Shown: positions 1 to 5,955, numbered from the stretch's first letter. The stretch: 7,899 nt of DNA from JAAYGT01 sp050252075 (GCA_050252075.1 JBFWLP010000126.1:1-7899); one strand, 5' to 3'. The notes: generated by a model from the sequence alone, not told the origin. Made by a program: numbers and translations.

Positions 1-143
1 GCCGGCACCGAGGCTCGCACGCGCGTGTCTTCGGTAATGGCGCCGTTGTTCAGCGGCACGTTAAGGTCGGAACGGATGAAAACCCGCTTGCCGGCGAGCG
101 CGCCGGACTGGGCGAGAGAGGAAAGTGTTTTGACGGATGGCAT
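1..143 (-). CDS. pgk: Phosphoglycerate kinase, N-terminal 47 codons (partial, runs off left edge)
   Basis: Phosphoglycerate kinase is the cytosolic enzyme that interconverts 1,3-bisphosphoglycerate plus ADP and 3-phosphoglycerate plus ATP, the step after Gap. Only the N-terminus is here. The translation begins MPSVKTLSSLAQ, and residues 19-31 read KRVFIRSDLNVPL. This is the conserved first strand and loop of the family, with the Arg and Asp-x-Asn that help bind 3-phosphoglycerate. Residues 36-43 (ITEDTRVR) continue the family pattern. The ATG lies at 143-141, with a Shine-Dalgarno-like AGGGG (153-157 on this strand) nine bases upstream. It follows gap on the same strand after an 82-base spacer containing a stem-loop, so it is probably co-transcribed with tkt and gap but may be separately tuned. 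Identification is confident; the remaining roughly 350 residues cannot be assessed. Confidence 0.95.
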   Translation of the reverse strand, partial: MPSVKTLSSLAQSGALAGKRVFIRSDLNVPLNNGAITEDTRVRASVP

Positions 144-183
144 GATATTCAGCCCCTGAAAGGGAATAAAGAGCAGACAAGGA

Positions 184-207
184 AAGGGGCGGGTTACCCC
201 GCCCCTT
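184..207 (-). terminator. Intercistronic GC-rich stem-loop between gap and pgk
   Basis: A perfect 10-bp inverted repeat (arms 184-193 and 198-207) encloses a four-base loop. Read on the transcribed minus strand the loop is GTAA, which fits the GNRA tetraloop pattern. It starts 18 bases after the gap stop codon. The downstream tail is pyrimidine-rich but has no clean run of T. It may therefore act as a partial terminator, an attenuator or a 3'-end stabiliser of the gap message rather than a full terminator, because pgk follows with no obvious promoter in the remaining spacer. The stem is directly visible; its role is inferred. Confidence 0.6.
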
Positions 208-225
208 GCACGTAAGACAACCGGC

Positions 226-1239
226 TTACTTGGCAGACATTAATGCAACCGTGGTGTCGAGCATACGATTGGAGAAGCCCCATTCGTTGTCATACCACGA
301 CGAAACCTTCACCAGGTTGCCGGAAACCTTGGTCAGGCCGCCGTCGACCGTGCTGGAGGCCGGGTCGTGATTGAAGTCGACCGACACCAGCGGCTCGGTA
401 GTGAAGTTCAGAATGCCCTTGAGCGGGCCTTCGGAGGCGGCCGCCTTGAGAATGCTGTTGACCTCTTCCACCGACGTTTCACGCGCGGCCACAAATGACA
501 GGTCGACGATGGAAACATTGATGGTGGGAACGCGAATGGCATAGCCATCGAGCTTGCCGTTCAGCTCGGGCAGCACCAGGCCCACCGCCGCCGCCGCGCC
601 GGTTTTGGTGGGAATCATGCTTTGCGTGGCCGAACGCGCGCGGCGCAGGTCTTCGTGATACACGTCGGTAAGCACCTGATCATTGGTGTAGGCATGCACC
701 GTCGTCATAAGGCCGTTCACCACACCAATGGCGTCATGCAGAGGCTTGACCAGCGGCGCAAGGCAGTTGGTGGTGCACGACGCGTTGGAAATCACCGTGT
801 CCGATGCCTTCAGAACGCCGTGATTGACGCCGTAAACAATGGTTGCATCGACATCTTTGCCGCCCGGTGCCGAAATAATGACTTTCTTGGCACCGCCTTT
901 CAGGTGGGCGCCGGCCTTTTCCTTGGTGGTGAAAAAACCGGTGCACTCGAGCACGACATCGACATTCAGCTCGCCCCAGGGCAGCGCCGACGGATCACGG
1001 TTGGCCAGCACACGAATGCGGTCGCCGTTTACCACCATGAAGTCGCCGTCAACGTCGACCGTACCGGGGAACTTCCCATGGGCGGTGTCGTAGCGGGTAA
1101 GGTGGGCATTGGTTTTGGGATCACCCAGGTCGTTGATGGCGACAATCTGGATGTCATGTTTTTTCCCGCCCTCGTAGTGAGCACGCAGAATGTTGCGGCC
1201 GATGCGGCCATAGCCATTGATCGCGACGCGAATCGTCAT
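226..1239 (-). CDS. gap: Glyceraldehyde-3-phosphate dehydrogenase, type I
   Basis: This is the cytosolic homotetrameric enzyme that oxidises and phosphorylates glyceraldehyde 3-phosphate to 1,3-bisphosphoglycerate with NAD(P)+; it runs in reverse during gluconeogenesis. The 337-residue product has the usual length. Residues 5-16 contain the Rossmann loop NGYGRIGRN, and Asp37 in INDLGD sits where NAD-preferring enzymes carry the acidic residue that contacts the adenosine ribose. The catalytic site is SNASCTTN with Cys155; His182 lies in TVHAYTNDQ. The C-terminal signature WYDNEWGFSNRM is at 315-326. The start is fixed by AAGGAG at 1247-1252, seven bases before the ATG. It lies 11 bases after the tkt stop, so tkt and gap are very likely one operon with coupled translation. 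The loop after NDQ carries Val193-Tyr194 where textbook NAD enzymes have Leu-Pro; I recall this in other proteobacterial Gap proteins. The erythrose-4-phosphate dehydrogenase Epd is a less likely alternative. Confidence 0.97.
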   Translation of the reverse strand: MTIRVAINGYGRIGRNILRAHYEGGKKHDIQIVAINDLGDPKTNAHLTRYDTAHGKFPGTVDVDGDFMVVNGDRIRVLANRDPSALPWGELNVDVVLECTGFFTTKEKAGAHLKGGAKKVIISAPGGKDVDATIVYGVNHGVLKASDTVISNASCTTNCLAPLVKPLHDAIGVVNGLMTTVHAYTNDQVLTDVYHEDLRRARSATQSMIPTKTGAAAAVGLVLPELNGKLDGYAIRVPTINVSIVDLSFVAARETSVEEVNSILKAAASEGPLKGILNFTTEPLVSVDFNHDPASSTVDGGLTKVSGNLVKVSSWYDNEWGFSNRMLDTTVALMSAK

Positions 1240-1245
1240 GATGTA

Positions 1246-1253
1246 TCTCCTTA
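1246..1253 (-). promoter_or_regulatory. gap ribosome binding site overlapping the tkt stop codon
   Basis: On the minus strand the sequence reads TAAGGAGA. The tkt stop TAA (1253-1251) supplies the first bases of the AAGGAG Shine-Dalgarno sequence for gap, whose ATG follows seven bases later. A ribosome ending on tkt is therefore placed directly on the gap initiation site. The layout is directly visible; translational coupling is inferred. Confidence 0.85.
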
Positions 1254-3296
1254 AAGAATAGTTTCAACGGCCGCAGCAACGCGCTCGGCAGTCAAGCCAA
1301 AGTGTTTGAACAACGCGCCGGCGGGAGCAGACTCGCCGTAGGTATCCAGCCCCACGACAGCGCCATCCAGGCCCACATACTTGTACCAGCCGCCGGTGGA
1401 GCCGGCTTCAACGGCAACCCGGGGCAGGCCCTTGGGCAGCACGGCCTGTTTCCAGCCGGAATCCTGGGCGTCGAAAAGCTGTGTGCAAGGCATGGACACG
1501 ACACGCACCGGCAGGCCTTTTTCAGCCAGAAGCTGCTGCGCCTGAAGTGCCAGCGCAACCTCGGAACCTGTGGCCAGAATAACGGCGCGAGCCTGCTCGG
1601 CATCGGACAGCACGTAACCGCCGCGGGCAATATTTTCAACAGTTTCCGCGCTGCGGGGCACAAAAGGCAGGTTCTGCCGGGACAACAACAGCGCCGACGG
1701 GCCACCGGCCTGCACGTGCAGGCCCAGACTGGCCGGCCGTTGCAGGGCACATGCCCAGGCCACCGCCGTTTCCGTGGTGTCGCAAGGGCGCCACACATGC
1801 AGATTGGGGATAAGACGCAGACTGGCTGCATGCTCAACGGCCTGGTGCGTCGGGCCGTCTTCACCCAGACCGATGGAGTCGTGCGTAAAGACATGAATAA
1901 CGCGCTGCTTCATGAGCGCCGCCATGCGCAGCGCGTTGCGCGAGTAATCGGAAAACGTAAGGAACGTGCCGCCGAAAGGCAGATAGCCGCCATGCAACGC
2001 CATACCGTTCATGATGGCGGCCATGCCGAACTCACGCACACCGTAATTGATATGGCGACCGAACTGAAGGCCGCCCGTGCCGGCGCGCACGGCTTGCACG
2101 CCCTTCCAGTCGGTAAGGTTGGACCCGGTGAGATCGGCCGAACCGCCCAGCATCTCGGGCAAGGCGTCGACAAAACCGGTAATCGCCAACTGGGACGCCT
2201 TGCGTGTGGCCACGGTTTCGGCCTTGTCATTGGTGGCCTGGATGAAATCGCGGGCAACCTGGGCAAAATTCTTGGGCAGCTCACCCTGCAAACGGCGACG
2301 CAACTCGGCGGCCTGGGCGGGATACGCCTTGGCATAGGCGTCGAAACGGGCATCCCACTCGCGCTGCAATGCGGCACCCTTTGTCCGGCCATCCCAGTGA
2401 TCGTACACCGGCTGGGGAATGACGAAGGGATCATGCGGCCAGCCCAGCGCGTCGCGCGTTGCCTGGATTTCGGCGGCGCCCAGCGGCGCGCCATGTACTT
2501 TTTCGGTACCGGCGGCATTGGGAGCCCCGTGGCCGATCACGGTACGGCAGCAAATGAGCGTGGGGCCTGTGCCCTGCCCGGCAAATTCCTTAGCCCTGGC
2601 AATGGCGGCATCGACGGCATCGACATCGTGCCCGTCGACATCGCGAATGACGTTCCAGCCGTAGCTTTCAAACCGCTGCGGTGTGTTGTCGCCGAACCAG
2701 TGCTCCACACGGCCATCGATGGAAATACCATTATCGTCGTACAGCACGATGAGCTTTGAAAGCTTCAAGGTACCCGCCAGCGAGCAGGCCTCGTGGGAAA
2801 TACCTTCCATCAGGCAACCGTCGCCCACAAAGGCGTACGTGAAATGGTCAACGACGGCATGGCCGTCGCGATTGAACTCGGCCGCCAGCAAGGCTTCGGC
2901 CAGCGCCATGCCCACCGCATTGGCCAGACCCTGGCCCAGCGGACCCGTGGTGGTTTCCACACCGGCGGTCAGGCCTACCTCGGGGTGACCGGGGGTTTGC
3001 GAATGCAATTGGCGGAACTGGCGCAGCTGTTCGACGGGCAGATCATAGCCCGTAAGATGGAGCAAGGCATAAATGAGCATGGAGCCATGCCCGTTGGACA
3101 GCACGAAACGGTCGCGGTCCGCCCAGTCGGGCGCCAGCGGGTTGTGACGCAGATGGCGTGTCCACAAGGCTTCGGCAATTTCCGCCATGCCCATGGGCGC
3201 ACCCGGATGCCCGGAATTGGCTTGTTGAACGGCATCCATGGCCAAGGCACGTATGGCATTGGCCATGGCGGAGGTGTGGGCAGCGTTTTGACTCAT
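1251..3296 (-). CDS. tkt: Transketolase
   Basis: This thiamine-diphosphate- and divalent-metal-dependent enzyme moves two-carbon ketol units between sugar phosphates (xylulose 5-phosphate to ribose 5-phosphate or erythrose 4-phosphate) in the non-oxidative pentose phosphate pathway. The 681-residue length is normal for a bacterial transketolase. In the N-terminal cofactor domain, SGHPGAPMGMAE (28-39) carries catalytic His30, and GDGCLMEGISHE (158-169) begins the thiamine-diphosphate motif that ends at Asp188-Asn189. The pyrimidine-binding domain has GGSADLTGSN (384-393), REFGM with catalytic Glu422, and HDSIGLGEDGPTHQ (472-485). A Ser-Arg pair at 539-540 matches the substrate phosphate site. 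The C-terminal domain holds ATGSEV (575-580). The start is ATG at 3296; an in-frame TGA two codons upstream (3302-3300) rules out a longer protein. The ribosome site is weak, with only a GAG six bases upstream. It is first gene of the visible tkt-gap-pgk operon. In autotrophs the equivalent gene is named cbbT, but nothing here shows a Calvin cycle. Confidence 0.97.
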   Translation of the reverse strand: MSQNAAHTSAMANAIRALAMDAVQQANSGHPGAPMGMAEIAEALWTRHLRHNPLAPDWADRDRFVLSNGHGSMLIYALLHLTGYDLPVEQLRQFRQLHSQTPGHPEVGLTAGVETTTGPLGQGLANAVGMALAEALLAAEFNRDGHAVVDHFTYAFVGDGCLMEGISHEACSLAGTLKLSKLIVLYDDNGISIDGRVEHWFGDNTPQRFESYGWNVIRDVDGHDVDAVDAAIARAKEFAGQGTGPTLICCRTVIGHGAPNAAGTEKVHGAPLGAAEIQATRDALGWPHDPFVIPQPVYDHWDGRTKGAALQREWDARFDAYAKAYPAQAAELRRRLQGELPKNFAQVARDFIQATNDKAETVATRKASQLAITGFVDALPEMLGGSADLTGSNLTDWKGVQAVRAGTGGLQFGRHINYGVREFGMAAIMNGMALHGGYLPFGGTFLTFSDYSRNALRMAALMKQRVIHVFTHDSIGLGEDGPTHQAVEHAASLRLIPNLHVWRPCDTTETAVAWACALQRPASLGLHVQAGGPSALLLSRQNLPFVPRSAETVENIARGGYVLSDAEQARAVILATGSEVALALQAQQLLAEKGLPVRVVSMPCTQLFDAQDSGWKQAVLPKGLPRVAVEAGSTGGWYKYVGLDGAVVGLDTYGESAPAGALFKHFGLTAERVAAAVETIL

Positions 3297-3364
3297 TGAT
3301 CACTCGCAACAGGCGCCAGACCCGGCGGGCCTAACCCTCATGTTTCAAAATTGGGAAATCGGGG

Positions 3365-3373
3365 ATTTTACCA
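3365..3373 (-). promoter_or_regulatory. Candidate extended -10 promoter for tkt-gap-pgk
   Basis: The minus strand reads TGGTAAAAT. This is a TGn extended -10 element followed by TAAAAT, one base off the sigma-70 consensus. Transcription would start near 3358, giving a leader of about 60 bases. I see no convincing -35 hexamer at 16-18 bases, which is tolerable for extended -10 promoters. A TTGACG further upstream (3407-3412) is too far away to pair with it. Confidence 0.45.
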
Positions 3374-3388
3374 CCCGTGACACTGTCT

Positions 3389-3407
3389 GGTCGGGATAAC
3401 CCGAACC
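3389..3407. promoter_or_regulatory. Inverted repeat upstream of the tkt promoter, possible operator
   Basis: A perfect 5-bp inverted repeat, TCGGG-ATAA-CCCGA, occupies 3391-3404. It extends by two more base pairs (GG at 3389-3390 with CC at 3406-3407) if one base is bulged. Its centre is about 40 bases upstream of the start point predicted from the tkt -10, where an activator or repressor could bind. I do not recognise the regulator, and short repeats like this occur by chance. Confidence 0.25.
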
Positions 3408-3442
3408 GTCAAACAAGCCGCGCCTGGCCTTGTTATCGCGAC

Positions 3443-3448
3443 TACAAT
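3443..3448 (+). promoter_or_regulatory. Candidate -10 element for rsmE
   Basis: TACAAT matches the sigma-70 -10 consensus at five of six positions and lies about 54 bases upstream of the rsmE ATG. The sequence at the expected -35 position (around 3420-3425) is GCGCCT and does not support a strong promoter. If it is used, transcription would begin near 3455, at the base of the stem-loop at 3454-3472. Confidence 0.3.
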
Positions 3449-3453
3449 ACATT

Positions 3454-3472
3454 GTGCGGCCCCAGGCCGCAC
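3454..3472 (+). other. Stem-loop at the start of the rsmE leader
   Basis: A perfect 8-bp GC-rich inverted repeat (GTGCGGCC at 3454-3461, GGCCGCAC at 3465-3472) has a three-base loop. It lies right after the candidate -10 element and 29 bases before the rsmE ATG. It is not followed by T residues, so it does not look like a terminator for rsmE. It may protect the 5' end of the message or be a protein-binding dyad; neither is proven. Confidence 0.45.
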
Positions 3473-3501
3473 CCTAACCATACGCCGGCCCCCAAAAACC
3501 C

Positions 3502-4239
3502 ATGAGCGCGCCTCGTTTTTTCTGCCCCCTGCCCCTGCAAGCCCACACCACCCTGCCGCTGCCCGCCGATGTCGCGCACCACGCCGTTCGTGTGCGCCGG
3601 CTGCGCGACGCCACTCCGGTCATTCTGTTCAATGGCCACGGCGGGGAATATCCGGCCGTGCTGCAGGTTGAAGGCAAACAGGTGTGGTGCCACCTTGGCG
3701 AGCACGTAGAACGCGAGGCCGAGCTGCCGGGCGCGATCGTGCTGGTACAAGGCCTGGCCGGCGGCGACAAAATGGACTGGATCATCGAAAAAGCGGTGGA
3801 GCTGGGTGTGACCGGCGTTGTACCCATTGCCGCCCAACGCAGCGTACTCCAGCTGAGCGGCGAGCGGCTGGAAAAACGCCTGGCGCACTGGCAACGCATA
3901 GTGGAATCGGCCAGCGAGCAATGCGGCCGCAATCGCCTGCTGCAGGTTCACCCGCCGCGCACGCTGCAGGCCTTCCTGCAGGAATCCGGCGCACACGCGC
4001 TGCGCACCACCTACTTGTGCCACCCCGAGGCACCCCGCGCCCTGCGTGACGCGCTGGGTGGCCCGGCGGAAACCTTAAGCTTCATGGTCGGGCCCGAAGG
4101 GGGCTGGTCAGACGACGAGTACGCTCTGGCGCAACGCTACAGCGTAGCCACCGTTCGCTTCGGTGACCGCATTCTGCGCACGGAAACCGCCGGCCTGGCC
4201 ATGGCCAGCGCGGCGAGCGCCCTGCTGGGCTGGATATAG
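3502..4239 (+). CDS. rsmE: 16S rRNA (uracil-1498-N3)-methyltransferase RsmE
   Basis: RsmE methylates N3 of U1498 near the decoding centre of 16S rRNA in the assembled 30S subunit, using S-adenosylmethionine. The 245-residue product has the family length. An N-terminal PUA-like domain (about 1-72) starts PRFFCPLPL and carries HHAVRVRRLR (26-35). The C-terminal SPOUT domain has GGDKMDWIIEKAVELGV (87-103), SEQCGRN (138-144), GPEGGWSDDE (197-206) and FGDRILRTETAGL (220-232). These last motifs form the trefoil-knot cofactor site. The ATG at 3502 puts the conserved RFF motif at residues 5-7, and an in-frame TAA at 3475-3477 excludes a longer protein. There is no recognisable Shine-Dalgarno sequence before it; the preceding bases are CCCCCAAAAACCC. 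It stands alone on the plus strand, divergent from tkt and convergent with the barstar-like gene. Confidence 0.95.
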   Translation: MSAPRFFCPLPLQAHTTLPLPADVAHHAVRVRRLRDATPVILFNGHGGEYPAVLQVEGKQVWCHLGEHVEREAELPGAIVLVQGLAGGDKMDWIIEKAVELGVTGVVPIAAQRSVLQLSGERLEKRLAHWQRIVESASEQCGRNRLLQVHPPRTLQAFLQESGAHALRTTYLCHPEAPRALRDALGGPAETLSFMVGPEGGWSDDEYALAQRYSVATVRFGDRILRTETAGLAMASAASALLGWI

Positions 4240-4264
4240 GCGAAGGGTACGGACGCAACCGGCC

Positions 4265-4732
4265 CTAGTTGTCGGACGCGCCCGAATAGGGAACAGGATC
4301 AACACCCGGCTCCGGCGCCGGATGCGCGCCCGCATGCACCACGGCATAAGCCATGCATACATTGCTGTTCGAGGCAAACTCAACCGCGTCGTTCACGACG
4401 CTGAGTATGGCCTGGGCATCGTCGGCAAGCGCCGGGTCGCCCGAATGCAGATTGTGGAACCATAAAAACAGGCCGTTGCGATGGTCAAGCACGGTATCGC
4501 AAAGGCAGTCGTAAAAGGCATCCAGATTGCCGCCGAAGAACTCGGGAAAATCGACGGCCTTCACCACGGCACGCAAGACGGCCGAACGGCTACGCGCCCG
4601 GTCGCAATCGACCACGAAGGCCGACATGCCCGCCGCCCGCGCCGCGCCAAACAGCTCGTCGCGCGAGGCAAGCGACGCATCAATCAACCCGCCTTTCAGC
4701 AACTTCTTTTGCAACGATTGCGCTTGGCTCAT
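4265..4732 (-). CDS. Barstar-family protein (RNase-inhibitor-like) with N- and C-terminal extensions
   Basis: Barstar binds and blocks the extracellular RNase barnase; many bacterial homologues have unknown partners. In this 155-residue product, residues 59-78 (AVDFPEFFGGNLDAFYDCLC) align clearly with the barstar segment LPEYYGENLDALWDCL. Asp71 and Asp75 match barstar Asp35 and Asp39, which contact the barnase active site, and Cys76 is also shared. The barstar-like core runs from about 36 to 132. It is preceded by a roughly 35-residue basic N-terminal extension and followed by a Pro-rich tail (HPAPEPGVDPVP, 137-148); classical barstar has only about 90 residues. No barnase-like gene is visible. 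The start is firm: AAGGAGG at 4740-4746 lies seven bases before the ATG, which overlaps the patatin stop as ATGA. It is probably co-translated with that gene. Family membership is confident; target and role are unknown. Confidence 0.85.
   Translation of the reverse strand: MSQAQSLQKKLLKGGLIDASLASRDELFGAARAAGMSAFVVDCDRARSRSAVLRAVVKAVDFPEFFGGNLDAFYDCLCDTVLDHRNGLFLWFHNLHSGDPALADDAQAILSVVNDAVEFASNSNVCMAYAVVHAGAHPAPEPGVDPVPYSGASDN
4311..4322. repeat. Perfect 12-bp palindrome in the 3' end of the barstar-like gene
   Basis: TCCGGCGCCGGA is fully self-complementary. It lies in the codons for the Pro-rich tail, 72 bases past the rsmE stop. No T tract follows on either strand, so it is not a typical intrinsic terminator. 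In GC-rich coding DNA such a palindrome can arise by chance. Confidence 0.4.
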
Positions 4733-5955
4733 TCTGACGCCTCCTTGAAAAACGCGTTAATTTCGTCGATTCTACTTTGGCAGTCAGCCTGCCCAAGCTG
4801 TATAAGAGCCTGCGTGTAGCTGGCTTCGAACAATAAATAAGAAATAAGTGCACCGCCAGTAGTTGGGCCGGATGAAGGCGACACACCCAGAACGCGAAAC
4901 AGGATACGAGCGGCGCGTGGCAGCTCTTGCAGGTAAGCCAGCGCTATTTCGTCCAGCGATCGGCTGGGAGTAATGACCAACGTGCGCAAAGGACGCAGCG
5001 AATGGCTTTTTAATACATTATCGGGAACTTGCGCAAGCAGTTCATTCACACGTTGCATTCGCTCCACATCGACCGACAGACTGTCCAGAAAAATATTCGA
5101 CAGCGCATGGCCGCCAATTTGCGCCAGCGACGGATACGGTGGATCGCTGGGCTGCAGTTCGGGGTGAATGTCGTCGCGAAACCCGGTACCGATGACCACC
5201 ATTTTTTCCGCACCCAGATGCACCGCCGGACTAATGGGCGCCAGCTGCCGCATGGACCCGTCACCGCACCAGATGCGACGGCCGTTCACTGTAAGCGCCT
5301 GGGCGGGAAACACGAAGGGAATCGCGCTGGATGCCAGCAGGTGATCGATACCCAGGAATGTGGGCACCGCCTGCCTGAGCGACCGCAACCAGGGGCGTAT
5401 GGTATGGCGCGACTGATAAAAGACCAGGTGTTGCCCGGTGGTGTAGGAAGTGGCCATGATGGCCAACGCGTGCAAATGGCCGGCATCGAGATTCAGTTCA
5501 AGCCGGCGCAAATCGATGGCCGACGCCAGCAACCGACCCAGCGGCTCATTGTCGAGCAATGATCGCGGCTGCCGGTTGCGCAAGCCGGGCAGCAACCAGC
5601 CCGCTGCCAGCATCGCAAACCAGTGCAAGCCGGTTTTCATCAAGCCCCGGGCATCGGCACGGTATACGTCGCCCGTTTGCAGGGAACTCCATAGTCGTAC
5701 CAGCCCGTCGACACCCAGCTGAGGCTGGTCGGCGCGACAGGCCATGACCGCCGCATTGATGGCCCCCGCCGATGTACCGCAAATGATCTTGAAGGGATTG
5801 GGAAAGTGGGCGACCCCGTGGGGGTTGAGCGCCCGGAAAATTCCGGACAGCACGCCCACCTGATAGGCGGCGCGTGCACCACCGCCCATCAGTATCAAGC
5901 CGCAGGTGGCGCGGCCTGCCGGTGTAACGTCAGGTAGCCCGCGGAGTGTTTGCAT
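4729..5955 (-). CDS. Patatin-like phospholipase
   Basis: Patatin-fold enzymes are Ser-Asp dyad lipid acyl hydrolases. Numbered from the TTG at 5958 (409 residues), the glycine-rich oxyanion loop is LMGGGARAAY (23-32), the nucleophile elbow is GTSAG with Ser63, and the dyad Asp233 lies in GDGSMRQ. All three core motifs are intact. A hydrophobic stretch (WFAMLAAGWLLPGL, 113-126) may contact membrane; no signal peptide is evident, so a cytoplasmic or inner-membrane-surface location is inferred. Residues from about 300 to the end are helical, beyond the catalytic core, with no domain I recognise. Adjacent TTG (5958) and ATG (5955) codons could both start it. I chose ATG (408 residues) because neither has a Shine-Dalgarno sequence and ATG is the stronger codon. 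The start lies inside the 3' end of maeB, a 26-base overlap, suggesting coupled translation. The end overlaps the barstar-like gene by four bases. The substrate is unknown. Confidence 0.9.
   Translation of the reverse strand: MQTLRGLPDVTPAGRATCGLILMGGGARAAYQVGVLSGIFRALNPHGVAHFPNPFKIICGTSAGAINAAVMACRADQPQLGVDGLVRLWSSLQTGDVYRADARGLMKTGLHWFAMLAAGWLLPGLRNRQPRSLLDNEPLGRLLASAIDLRRLELNLDAGHLHALAIMATSYTTGQHLVFYQSRHTIRPWLRSLRQAVPTFLGIDHLLASSAIPFVFPAQALTVNGRRIWCGDGSMRQLAPISPAVHLGAEKMVVIGTGFRDDIHPELQPSDPPYPSLAQIGGHALSNIFLDSLSVDVERMQRVNELLAQVPDNVLKSHSLRPLRTLVITPSRSLDEIALAYLQELPRAARILFRVLGVSPSSGPTTGGALISYLLFEASYTQALIQLGQADCQSRIDEINAFFKEASE
4740..4746 (-). promoter_or_regulatory. Strong ribosome binding site for the barstar-like gene, inside the patatin 3' end
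   Basis: The minus strand reads AAGGAGG, seven bases before the barstar-like ATG and within the last codons of the patatin-like gene (Lys-Glu-Ala). The patatin stop and barstar-like start share ATGA (4732-4729). This is the strongest Shine-Dalgarno sequence in the window, so the barstar-like protein may be made in greater amounts than the lipase, which has none. Confidence 0.85.

Noticed and set aside
622..1254. Plus-strand open frame (210 codons) opposite gap
   Set aside because: It is a shadow of the gap codons with no family motif and no ribosome site.
1302..2759. Long plus-strand open frame (485 codons) opposite tkt
   Set aside because: It lies wholly antisense to an unambiguous transketolase and its product is rich in Gly, Arg, His and Gln with no recognisable motif. 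Long antisense frames are expected in GC-rich genes with strong third-position bias.
1..3296. A Calvin-cycle (cbb) operon suggested by tkt-gap-pgk order
   Set aside because: No RuBisCO, phosphoribulokinase, fructose-bisphosphatase or CbbR-type gene is visible, and the same order occurs in heterotrophic betaproteobacteria.
3407..3412. TTGACG as a -35 hexamer for tkt
   Set aside because: It is a good -35 match, but 17-18 bases downstream the sequence reads CAGACA or AGACAG, not a -10 element, and the extended -10 at 3365-3373 is 33 bases from the hexamer's near edge, too far to pair with it.
3442..4023. Minus-strand open frame (193 codons) opposite rsmE
   Set aside because: It is antisense to a gene with all RsmE motifs, and the product resembles reverse-complement composition rather than a protein family.
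4311..4322. The 12-bp palindrome as an rsmE terminator
   Set aside because: It is not followed by a T tract, has no room for a normal loop without losing base pairs, and lies within coding sequence for the Pro-rich tail of the barstar-like protein.
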